Positions 54,531 through 64,000 of a DNA stretch of 64,000 bases are shown here, piece after piece; position 1 is the stretch's first letter, and each line of letters begins with the position of its first letter. Made by a program: the position numbers and the translations under genes. This DNA is from Fasciolopsis buskii (Eukaryota; Platyhelminthes; Trematoda; Plagiorchiida; Fasciolidae), in the NCBI GenBank assembly GCA_008360955.1, contig LUCM01000570.1, positions 132,436 to 196,435 on the forward strand, written 5' to 3'. Under the pieces are notes generated by a model that worked only from the letters and a program-made list of their open reading frames with translations, did not search any database and was not told the origin of the DNA.

Positions 54531-54623
54531 CTCGATGGTGATCAATGAATCATCCGTGTTGTCCATCCCGTGAAGCCTCCACAACTTTTCGTATCCCGGA
54601 CACCTCCAAGCCTGTCTTGTCAC

Positions 54624-54648
54624 ACATACACACACACACACAAACACA
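54624..54648 (+). repeat. Short (CA)n microsatellite
   Basis: CACACATACACACACACACACA-like run, cut here to about 25 bp, in the presumed 3' UTR. Confidence 0.8.
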
Positions 54649-55842
54649 AGAACGCGATAGCTTCTCGTTTCCAGCTTCGTTCATTAGCACATGAGTCAAG
54701 TCGTGATATGCAAGCCAATGGGCTTGACCAGTCTTTTCTGTGCACATTAGCAACAAAATTTTGAACAGTGTTCACCTTACGCTTATCCCATCACACATGT
54801 TCACTCAGTCATACATTTCAAAGAAATTATTTCACACTTCTCATTTATTTCGCTGTTCCGATGCCGTAAGCAAAACGATAATATTAATAACCTAACGATG
54901 CTTAGTCGGTATCCTGCAATTATTTTTGCTTTTTTATTTGTACAGGATTAACATTTTATTGTTATTGGTGTTGCTTGGTGATATGCTTCTTGTTCTTCTC
55001 GTTTAGTTTTGTCTATTCACCTGTCTGCCCAGCTACCTACAACACACACAGACAAACGAACCTATAAACCTGCCCGTACATATATTTACCTCATTCATCC
55101 GCGCTATCCTTACTTATTGCCACCTATTTTCTCCATCCTATACAACAGTGTCTAACACGTTCCTCGACCATCTAGTCTCATTCGTCAACAATCGATTGAT
55201 AACAATTATAGTTAGCACAATTCTTATAACACCAATACAACCTCAACAGATGTTCTATATGTACGCATATACACATACATTTGCTTCTTACATAAGCATG
55301 CAAATGAATCTAAGGATTGACCAAGAATATTCGTCAATCGATAGAAAGGGTAAATGCGAATATAGATGCAGGTGAAGCCACCGAATCTCCCTCCTTTCTT
55401 CGCGATTATTCATGCACCCAGGAATAATATAACAGCCGTGCATTTGGCTAATGGAGGGCGTAAAAATTTGCAACATAATTCTATCTTCTGGGAAGCGGTG
55501 TTGATGAGAAACATGGATGCACAGATGTTTCATTCTAAATGTTGTCTTCACTCTCACCAACCTTTAATTCTGCAGTCCGATGGCTTCATGTGTATGTGTA
55601 TACTCCAAAATGCGAAGCCATTGGGCTGTGTCGAGAAATCCATAATATACGGTCCCCAAAATTCGAATCAGCAGGACATATCGAAACGGTTTAGCCGAAG
55701 TGAAGTGCACAAGATGATCAATAGCACGAGGAGATCGGTGATACTGCATGCTGGTGGTGGGGCCTACATGCAATTGACGTAATGTAGTCGAGCTGAGGTA
55801 GTCGAAATATGCCATGAATGCCATTAGAATGCAGAATTAATG

Positions 55843-55848
55843 AATAAA
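55843..55848 (+). terminator. Candidate polyadenylation signal AATAAA
   Basis: First canonical AATAAA on the + strand after the ERC stop codon, about 1.3 kb downstream. Confidence 0.45.
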
Positions 55849-55870
55849 TACCAAATGTGATCAGGCTTTT

Positions 55871-58800
55871 CACCTGCTGTGGTCTTTTCGTTATTTTCAG
55901 CCTGGTTGGAGTCAATCCGTTGCTTTTTGGTAATCCGCGTCTGGACGTTAATAATAGTGGGTGGATTTCATGTTACGGTTTCAATTACAGTGTTCCGCAG
56001 TTTGCTACTTTTGTCCATCTTTAGCTGTATCTGCCTGTTTTCTGGTGACTACAGACTGTTTCAACCAATGGCTTGGCCTTAGAGTAGATTGAAAACATGT
56101 ATTCTTGGATAACATGTACTGTTAACTGTATACTACGTGTAGGTAGTCGAATCCGCTCACGTGACTTGCTCACATCGAGTTTTCACGAATCAATCATTTC
56201 AGCAAAGGATTTTGTGTTTTGTTCGAACCCAGATCATCGTTGTTAAAACCAACCTAAAACTGCGAAGCGATGTTCGTAAGGTACCAACCTATCTCGAGAA
56301 AGCATTGCGTGACCGAAAAACCGTTAGGCCAATCCTAATAAACTGATCTGTGTTGCCATCATAGGATTAGCTTCTTTATAACGATTGCTTCACCGAGTAG
56401 TTTCAACCCGGAAGCGATCTCCAGTTCAGTTGTGACCGCGAAGTGATTATGCACCGAATGTGAGAAAACGTACGACGCGAGACTGCTTTGCTTTACCCAG
56501 GTCACATTATGTATAATAAAAGGCGACAAAGAAAGGTTCGTTGTCTTGGATTAAAATCAAATGGACCATAAGCTTTTGATAGCTTTAAGTTGGTTAAACA
56601 ACTACCAGCCGCCGGATCACGCCGAGACCAAGGAAAATAATGGATCTCAAAACGACAGCTTACTCCTGGTGTCTCCGATCAGAGCTTGGCATTCAGTGAT
56701 CATTCAATGTTTGGTTTGCACGGCACCTTTGCTTCGCAGCTCTTGGAGATATACCAGCCAGCGATTGGGAATTATGTTGACCCAGAAGTGACCGCAGTTA
56801 GATACGATGACTGCACCTGGTCCGGAGGTAAGGCGTCCAACAATGTATCGATCCGATTTGAATTCACATGCGTTGTAAATAAACTCAAAAATATTACGCA
56901 GTTGCAGTGGTACTATGACTACATTATTTTTTGTAAGCATGCATTTCATTTTTTCACTGTACAACAAATATACGGCATTTTGCTAACAATGCATTAGCCA
57001 TTCAGAAGACGAAAAACCTCTAAATTATCTAATGCCAGTGTTTCAACAATAATCTAGGAAGCAACCTCGTCAAAAGTCCTCAGCGCTGCGTGTTTATTAC
57101 GTCTTGATTCGAACGCGAGATCCCAATGAATAACTGTGAGCGTCTACCATTAGTCCATGCGGACTGGCTCCTAGAGACTGACCGTACATTGTCAAATTAT
57201 ATTTTGGTGACTCCATATTCCTCAGATTCTTAACCGATTGTACTGTAAGGAAGCGGATGAAGACGTTTCACTTTGACGTTCAGCTTTGGTATTTTTAGTC
57301 AAGCGGACAAAGTTATGGCACTTCAGCCCAGGTCGCAGGTTCGAGTTCGTTCTGCGCCTGTCCTCTTCCCGACTCTCCCTTCTCGAAACAATTTACCTGG
57401 CCTTACAGTTGCTAAACAACGTGAAAATGTGAAAGATTGGTGGGCGACTATAGGTGAAGACATGCACAAACAATCAATCGTTGATACTTTTGTTAGTTGG
57501 AAATATCAGGTGAATTGATCAAGCGACTCTCAAGCATGGGAAGAGTTTCAGGTAAAAGCCTCCGGAGTGAACGAGACATCAACGAGTAAAGTTCGCTGCA
57601 TCATCCACAGCATTACAATCACCGATCAGTGACTTTTGCAAGACCACAGTGGGCAAATCTTGTGAAAGAACCATTCTCCAAAAACACCCTTAGCTCAACC
57701 ATAGTTTCAGCAGCACTCTACCCCACCGGTTCTGAAGCGCGTATCATGTTATGTTATTAAATGACTTCACTTTTAAATAGTCAGTAAGCTCAAAACAGCA
57801 TTGGCCTGTCTCTGTTCCCTTATGACTTACCCTTTCTCAGCAGATGTAATGCGCAGCCAATCTTGATTAGCGGATGGGCTAGAGATTTTTTGGATCACTT
57901 TGTACCTTGTCCTCTTCCCATCCATGTATCTGGTTTAATACACTAGTTCTGTACTTAGCTCTCACTTGGATGTAACCTATGATCTCGCACCGTCACAACT
58001 GACTGGACAGGACCGGACAACCAGCAACCGAAAACAGTTAGATCATGCGTTAAAATCATCTTTCCTGCTTGGTTTAGTGCGGACAAGAATATTTTCCAAG
58101 TGAGCTGTTTGGGTAAATGAGTGATAACTGATATCTTTGCAGTTCAAAATAAATTCTTATTCGGATGTCCTGATATGTCAGCAGCATTTTGGTATTGTCT
58201 GAAAATCATGTTGGCTGCATAGCTGGGCTCGTTCCAACGGGAGAAAGTCACTTCATTAGGTGCACGAATCTAAGTAGTTCTAGTCAGAGGGATTTGCCTT
58301 GATTTCGATTGCTATCCCATAAAATCAACTAATCAGAAGGGAAATGAACGAAGAGTAGTCGAAGAATAGCCGTCATATACTGACTAAAACAATTATTCGA
58401 CTGAAGTATTATTTCGAAGCCCTGAAGGGGACTTCTGGTGGGTGTGTACTCAGATCGGAAACAGTCCGAAGATGTTGAGGGGTTCCTAGAAGATACAGCT
58501 GACAAAATCATGAATCTGCAAGAGGCGGATTTTAATTCTATAGTTCAAGGAGCATCAAACAAGTCTAGCTGAAGGCGGTTATCTGTGACTGTCCACTGTT
58601 CACTCGTAAAAATGAGGAAGTCAGCATTGTACATAGCAGGGCTTGTATCACCAAAATAAGGTAAAGTTGCCAACAGTAGGCGATTCCTTACTAACAGACA
58701 CGACTTTCTGCTGTCAGTGCCAACTTATCCCCGCTTCCAAAAGTCTGGCGGTTGATATGACAGTCGCCTTCTCGATAGATTAAACTGATTGTTTAAGCAT

Positions 58801-59050
58801 GGATGTAGTCTCGCGACTGGTTTATTTATAGACGTATTCACCACCTACTAAGGTCCTCTGGTTCCATTCTCAGCAGGTTCAAATAATAATTCATCGCATG
58901 GATCGGTTATGATTGGAGTTGGCATGTGGATTTCGCCAAAAATGTTGTGTATGAATCGAATGCTGCTTATGGAAAGCAACTGAATTCCGACAGTTTTAAT
59001 GGACTTGGGTGCATCTGTCGTAAAGGACTGCTGTTCATAGTCAGCTGATC
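55871..59050. other. Intergenic DNA downstream of ERC
   Basis: No gene is supported. Open frames at 56561-56997 and 57273-57518 lack start context, splice borders and family motifs. Two Pol III promoter-like motifs lie here (57085-57165 minus, and GCAGGTTCGAG near 57336 plus). Confidence 0.55.
57085..57165 (-). repeat. tRNA-like SINE fragment
   Basis: On the minus strand, GGACTAATGGTAGACGC (A-box-like) is followed about 30 nt later by TCGCGTTCGAATCAAG (B-box-like), the spacing of a tRNA-derived promoter. No complete acceptor stem is visible, so a SINE head or dead tRNA is more likely than a working tRNA gene. Confidence 0.45.
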
Positions 59051-59089
59051 ACCCGATTTACAACCGGTTTTCGTGGACAAATACTCTAA

Positions 59090-59562
59090 ATCTGACAGTA
59101 GATACTGCGGCCATTGTCGATAGCAGTATCCTTCCCTATTTCAATACGTTGTTCTACGCAGCACTCCTCCCGGTCATTTCTCACATTCCTAATTGGCTGA
59201 CGCCTCAGCGATTTGTGTATTTCGTTGAGTACGATAACCTGGGGAACGTACATGGGGGTACCTACCAAAGTGAATGATGTCGACGTTACCGATGGTTTCT
59301 AATTCCCAGGTAACTTTGACTCTTACGCAGCATGCTCCGTTGTTTTCGGCCGGATCCTGCAAATTCGACTGCGTGGATAACAAAGCAGAAATCTCGGACT
59401 GGAATTGATGACGTCTGCCATCATCTGGAAGCAGATGTGAAGGATGGCAGTCTTCCTATTATCGACCACAGACTGGGTAAAAACCAAATCTAGAAGGTAA
59501 TTAGACATACTCGGAAACAACAGACGTAGGTCAGAATGGTTTATAATTTTTCGTTGGCCCAT
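59090..59562 (-). mobile_element. Possible continuation of the LINE relic
   Basis: Minus-strand frames at 59323-59562 and 59189-59383 are downstream of the endonuclease block in its reading direction and include SDLRLLFPSMSNYLLDLVFT. They could be the end of the endonuclease and the start of the linker to RT. I cannot match motifs firmly. Confidence 0.35.
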
Positions 59563-59659
59563 GCCATCGGAGGCTATTGAAAATGTGATTTATTTCGGTC
59601 TAAGGCTGCGAAGAACCAGTGTGACAAATGAGCGGGTATCGTTTTTGTGACTGGAATCT

Positions 59660-60017
59660 GCGGTTAGAACAAACCTGAAGATGTTCGGCAATGTATGTCA
59701 AACTGATTTTCAAAGCCGATAGGATTACAGTTTTCTACGTATCCCCCATAAACAGCCAAATTGGGAGTTGAAATCACCATCAAAGTCCACAACTTCCACT
59801 GAAAGCATACTATGGAACAACTAAACAAATCTCTGTAAAACTTGTCTTTAGCCTCAAAGGAGCTTTCTTCAGTGCGCATATAGGCAAATACGACCAACAG
59901 AAAACGATAATTCATTCGACTGCAACCAAAGCTTACAGAACCGTACAACCAAACGGCACACAAATGACTGCTGAATGGGATCCAGTCTAACGGTACACGC
60001 CGGGATCCTAAATGCAA
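59660..60017 (-). mobile_element. LINE endonuclease-domain relic
   Basis: The minus-strand frame reads GSRRVPLDWIPFSSHLCAVW, LYGSV and LLVVFAYMRTEESSFEAKDK, FYRDL. This looks like the exonuclease-endonuclease-phosphatase domain of the trematode non-LTR elements (VPLDWIP..S.LCAVRL.GSV...VVS.YAPT....E.KDEFYREL). The following block, where the catalytic 'VAGDFNAQLG' is expected, reads LMVISTPNLAVYGG, so key Asp/Asn residues are lost. It is a dead copy, probably of the same family as the RT relics in introns 8 and 10. Confidence 0.75.
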
Positions 60018-60484
60018 CTGACTAGATGTACTGTTTTAGGTCCTTTCGTATGTATATTGGCTGACCGATCGTATGGGTTTCACACGCAGTTTGGGTTTCA
60101 TCTCAGTATGCACGGCTTACTCCTTTGCAAAGCGGTGTACTTATAATTTGGGAACCACGGCACAAACTATTCGGTTGTACACTTAATTTCTCTCCCTGCT
60201 CGAAAGAATGCGCAAATTCTTGCATAATCTCAGACTGCCCAAATAATCCTCGAACTCTTACACTACAGCTATTATGTTTCCCTGGGAACCTCGAGAAGTT
60301 GGACGAGAAGCCAAACTATCTTGGGTGAAATAGTTATATCTAATCATGACTATTCTTAATTGTTGAAACTTGGAAGCTTTGAGTTTGGTGACATATGAAT
60401 TTGGATTAAATGAGAATATCAGTCTGACTAACTGATCGCGAATGGAAATCATATTTTGTAATTTGATTACTTGTAGCACGAATT

Positions 60485-60580
60485 ACTCAAAAGGCCATGG
60501 GTTCGAGTCCTGACGGTGAAAACAAATTTTACCTTGGGAACGGCGCAACATTAGCTAAAGTCGGCTAATCGCAGCTATAA
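60485..60580 (+). repeat. SINE-like fragment with perfect B box
   Basis: CATGGGTTCGAGTCCTGACG matches the Pol III B-box consensus GGTTCGANTCC exactly. The upstream A-box area (TTACTTGTAGCACGAATTAC) is poor. It is probably the 3' half of a tRNA-derived element. Confidence 0.4.
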
Positions 60581-61557
60581 TATAAATGCTATGGTTGATC
60601 CTGGTAAGATTTTCTTTATGCTCATCTGATTTACTAGTGATGTTAACTGGTCCCTAACTAGATACGGTATACAGCAGATAAGATTAACAACAAAGGTGCA
60701 AGTATTTCACACACACACCACATCAGGTCACATCAATGGAGTATTCCTGGGTTTGTCGCTAGGCTTTGTTACCTTGTGTGCATCACGTGAATGTTTCCCC
60801 AACCTTTGGATTCACATCGGTTCGATTACAGTCGCATCGCCCAGTAACGTACGTACAAGTACGAAGTGGACTCGCAAAATACCTCTAATTTGCGCATTAG
60901 CATTTCAAATTTGTCCGTTGTTTAAATGTATTTGATCATGGTTCAGTCACTCTTTCATGTCAGTTAGCAGGTCTTGAAAATTTTACGCACCCAAGATCGG
61001 AATGGGTAAACATTTCTTCGCTGAAACCACAGATGTTGTCGAAATTCAAACTAAACTATCAAGTTAAGTTAGGAGATCGCACAATTCATACATTGTGTAC
61101 TTATTAACTGTTTTACAAAAACTTAAAGTTTATTACACCTTAGGTAATGATTCTTTAAAACAGTCCGAAACAACATTTTATTGGCTAAGGGTAAATAAAA
61201 GAAAGCCAGGTACTAGTAGACGGCAGTCAGAGATTCGGAAGATATTGTAAGACTGATCCTGATTTCAAACGTGTATTGTTTTATGACTTTGAATGCTTAA
61301 AATTCAGTCCTTTCCTAACTAGATGATTTACCCATGGAAATATATACTTATCAAAAACAGCGTTTTCGATGGTAGTGAAAATAAGCCAATGACTTGTTTT
61401 ATCTTTCCCGAGAGAATTTTCGATAAAATCCCGTCGTGGAGGAGTTTTCCAACATGAAATGTTGATATTTGAAATGGCAACAGAATCATACTACTAACAT
61501 GGGTGCATAGATAGCAACTACCTAACTCAGATCCGAAATGTACAACGGAAGACAACG

Positions 61558-61745
61558 GGAAATTTATTTACAAACCATGTGTTTATATGTAAATCGCAAG
61601 GAATCTTGATTGGTGGAATATCTTCTGGTAAATGGCACTTGGGTGTTTGGACTTCTAGCTCGTGGGTGGCTACCGTTCTGAGTGACCTGCTGAGTGGGCA
61701 GGATACAGTGGTACCGTCTCGAACCGCAACACGTGACTTTAGAGT
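61558..61745 (+). repeat. Dispersed repeat family R2, intergenic copy
   Basis: ATTTATTTACAAACCATGTG, TTTATATGTAAATCG and GGAATCTTGATTGGTGGAAT parallel the 23765 copy. It extends the family outside the gene. Confidence 0.5.
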
Positions 61746-63679
61746 AAACACACCAAACTTTGGTAATTAGAAACGTCGGCCCATTACCACTTCCATCGAA
61801 AGCGTTGTGATTTTGGTATGATTTCAAATACCACATCTCTTGACGCGAAATGTTACAGGTTTAACCTTTACTTCTCTTCAGCTTTGTAATTTGGGCGATT
61901 TCTCACCTAAAGCCAATTTTTCATTCTAATCGTGTTTATTTTTGGCCCTTCAGACGGCTGAACCCTTTTTTGGAATGAACAACGAACTGGTAATTTTGAC
62001 TAGTTTGGTCAGGTGGATGAGCGTCATTAGCAAACAAAAAATGTGTGGAATGTGATTCCCGGATACCTCTTCTATCAGATTCTGAATCCGTAAACCTACG
62101 AACTCCCGTCGAACATTGAAACAAAGAGCCTTCCATTTAAAATCCGGGCGCCGGTAAAGTACTTCACTGTGTTGCTTGCGTTTTGCAAGTATAAGCGTGC
62201 ATTCCAGCAGTAAAATTCTACCGTACAAGATACACTAATAATGGTAATCAAAATTTGCGGAGACTAGTAAAATGTGATTCAAAAAGCATTGACCTATAGC
62301 TCGTGAATGGGCACGTTTTCGTTCACCCATAGTCAATCGAGATAAGGCATATGAAGGTTTCTGTAATAATTACTTACGAATGGATCAACGCGGATAAAGG
62401 ACTGAGCAACGAATATAGACCCACATTTACACAGGCCATGACACGGTGAGTATGAAGGCTCTTCAAGGACCTTCGATGAAAATTTTCTATAGGCAGGTGT
62501 GCAGGGAACATTCTGCAGGGAGTCGAGCAAAAAGTGAGATGAAAGAAACATCTTATCATAGGGAGATCACGACAGGAAGGTTCAAAATCGTTTGTAAATT
62601 ATCCAGGGCAGATGGTTATGTAACATCTGAGTAGGTCTGGTAATAAGTATTGAGAAACAGTGATGGAAGTGACTTTAGCGTTAACACGGAACTGTCCGAG
62701 TTTCCGGGTTAGCAAAAATACACGCCACATTTGAGACAGTCATCAATTTGCGAGCACCACTGAAGATCGGAGGACGTCAAAAACCTAAGGCCCTTACTAA
62801 ACTTTAATATGGAGAGGAGGACAATGAATAGTTTAAGTGTATTTGGTGAAAGTGAAATTGGAAAGGGTGAAGCTAACTTCAGAATACTGGAACGGTGAAG
62901 AGAAATGCCAATCACTTCTGAGAATGGCGCAATGCTTTGAAGGATCACAGGTGGGTCATAGCAGTCGTCACCAGTAGACAGAAAATCTTATCACTGGTAG
63001 CGTATAAAAGCCTTTCAGAGTTAGGTCAAAAATTTCGAGGGGTTGGTCTGCTGCCGCACTGACTAACACCGTTTTCAAGCTGGCTGCTCAAGGCCAAAGA
63101 TAGTGACGCATCTTAAAAGAATCGGCTATATCCTAAAATAGGTTATTTTTGCATGAACTCACTGAGGAACATTTGGACGTATTTGGACGATTGCCAAGGC
63201 CCTCAACGGCTTATTGTGCATGCTTGCTACAGTGGAGCTGTACCAAACTGTATCTCGTGAACCGCACTTAGACTCAGCAGCGCCTGCCTTTTTCGCGGAT
63301 TCTTCATCAACTTGGCTTGGTTGCCGAGTTAACTTCCGAAATGGCGAGGGGACAGACGCACAGATATGAGCAGCATTACTAATTTGATGGTTAGTGTCTC
63401 CTTGTTTGAGTTGGCTCTTCGTTTATCACTTGAGCTCAAAGTACGTATTCGATCATCATGCCCTCGATTCATTGTTCCGTCTTGCATTTTCGTCCCTTTG
63501 CCGTTCCTCGAAGCAATTGGTTTTGTAATTCCGCAAACCATTTTCGGATATTCAGTCGGATGCAAGCATATATTAGGGATAGCACTGGATGAATTCATTC
63601 GTCAGTGTGAGTCTGAGAGAACATTCGATTGCATACTTTTGAAATGCTCAAAAATTCTAGATTGAAAGGATTTATTGGT

Positions 63680-64000
63680 TTACGGTGAAATATAGAAAAA
63701 AATGCATAAAAAATCTCGGACCACCGGGAACAATGAAAAGATTTGCCAGAAGAAGTTTCGAATGGCGCTCCAAAAGGCATTAGGAAAAAACATAAGAGCA
63801 GGAAGACGAATTACCGGAAAAGAATTATTCAAATAACGAAGGAGTTAAAAAGCAAAAAACAGCGACAGAGGAGAAAAGAAGAAAAGGGACAAAAATTATT
63901 AAAAATGGAAAAAAAGAAGCACAATAAAAATGGTATATGCAAATTCGTAAATCCCATGAAAAGACACAGCAATTTGGGAAAAGAAAAAAAGTAATAGGAG
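63680..64000 (+). repeat. Purine-rich (A/G) low-complexity tract
   Basis: The + strand is strongly A- and G-rich to the window edge. The Lys/Arg-rich frame at 63743-63994 follows from this composition and is not supported as a gene. Confidence 0.6.

Larger units (their letters stand above)
54531..55870 (+). other. Probable 3' UTR of the ERC gene
   Basis: There is no convincing ORF after the stop. It includes a short CA repeat (54624-54648). The first AATAAA on the + strand is at 55843-55848, so cleavage about 15-25 bases later is expected. The extent is inferred from that signal only. Confidence 0.5.
60018..63680. other. Intergenic DNA, no gene supported
   Basis: Apart from the B-box fragment and the R2 copy listed separately, I see only chance open frames of up to 99 codons without splice or start evidence. 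Confidence 0.5.

Noticed and set aside
57273..57518. 81-codon frame near a B-box-like GCAGGTTCGAG
   Set aside because: Looks like a decayed SINE region or chance. No family match, and DWWAT is not the GIWA tail sought for ERC.
63743..63994. Lys/Arg-rich 83-codon frame at the right edge
   Set aside because: Direct result of the purine-rich tract. It runs to the window end without splice or family evidence.
1..64000. CRISPR arrays, operons, ribosome-binding sites or prophage features
   Set aside because: The window is clearly intron-containing eukaryotic DNA, and no regularly spaced repeats or bacterial gene layout were seen.

Overview
This is a eukaryotic, intron-rich window. It carries the 3' two-thirds or so of one large gene on the + strand, followed by about 9.5 kb of repeat-littered DNA with no gene I can support. 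The coding exons are short (48 to 363 nt), have GT-AG borders, and are separated by introns of about 0.1 to 9 kb. The introns hold relics of one non-LTR retrotransposon family, tRNA-derived SINE-like repeats and a MITE-like element. The gene style and the LINE protein motifs suggest a flatworm, most likely a digenean fluke. That placement is inference, not proof.

The gene encodes an ERC/ELKS/CAST-family protein (bruchpilot-related), the coiled-coil scaffold of presynaptic active zones and cortical secretory sites. The identity rests on two anchors in the right order. The first exon in the window (1842-1967) matches the family's N-terminal segment ending in a 'RDESIKKL'-like stretch. The exons at 53900-54047 and 54483-54530 match the C-terminal segment 'AISEKDANIALLEL...QQTQNRMKLM'. 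Between them I placed a near-continuous chain of splice-consistent coiled-coil exons, about 890 residues excluding one optional exon. The true start codon and promoter lie upstream of base 1.

Layout: 1-1841 is intron; 1842-54530 holds 19 exons (one apparently alternative); 54531 to about 55870 is the probable 3' UTR, with an AATAAA at 55843; 55871-64000 is intergenic repeat relics ending in a purine-rich tract. Nearly all introns are phase 0, so most exons are symmetric modules that can be skipped without a frame change. The exceptions are the phase-2 intron at 53079-53899 and an unusual pair of alternative splice options around 42324-44693.

The most interesting structures are: (1) two copies of a roughly 560-bp MITE-like element in opposite orientation in introns 1 and 8, flanking exons 2-8, which could drive exon circularisation; (2) a 136-bp-arm hairpin of head-to-head SINEs with a 13-bp flanking direct repeat in intron 10; (3) a LINE fragment with a twin-priming style 5' inversion in intron 8; (4) the optional exon 13, whose donor matches only the second of two acceptors of exon 14; (5) a C-terminus that stops before the PDZ-binding tail of vertebrate ERC proteins. 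I saw no CRISPR array, prokaryotic gene, rRNA or intact tRNA gene.
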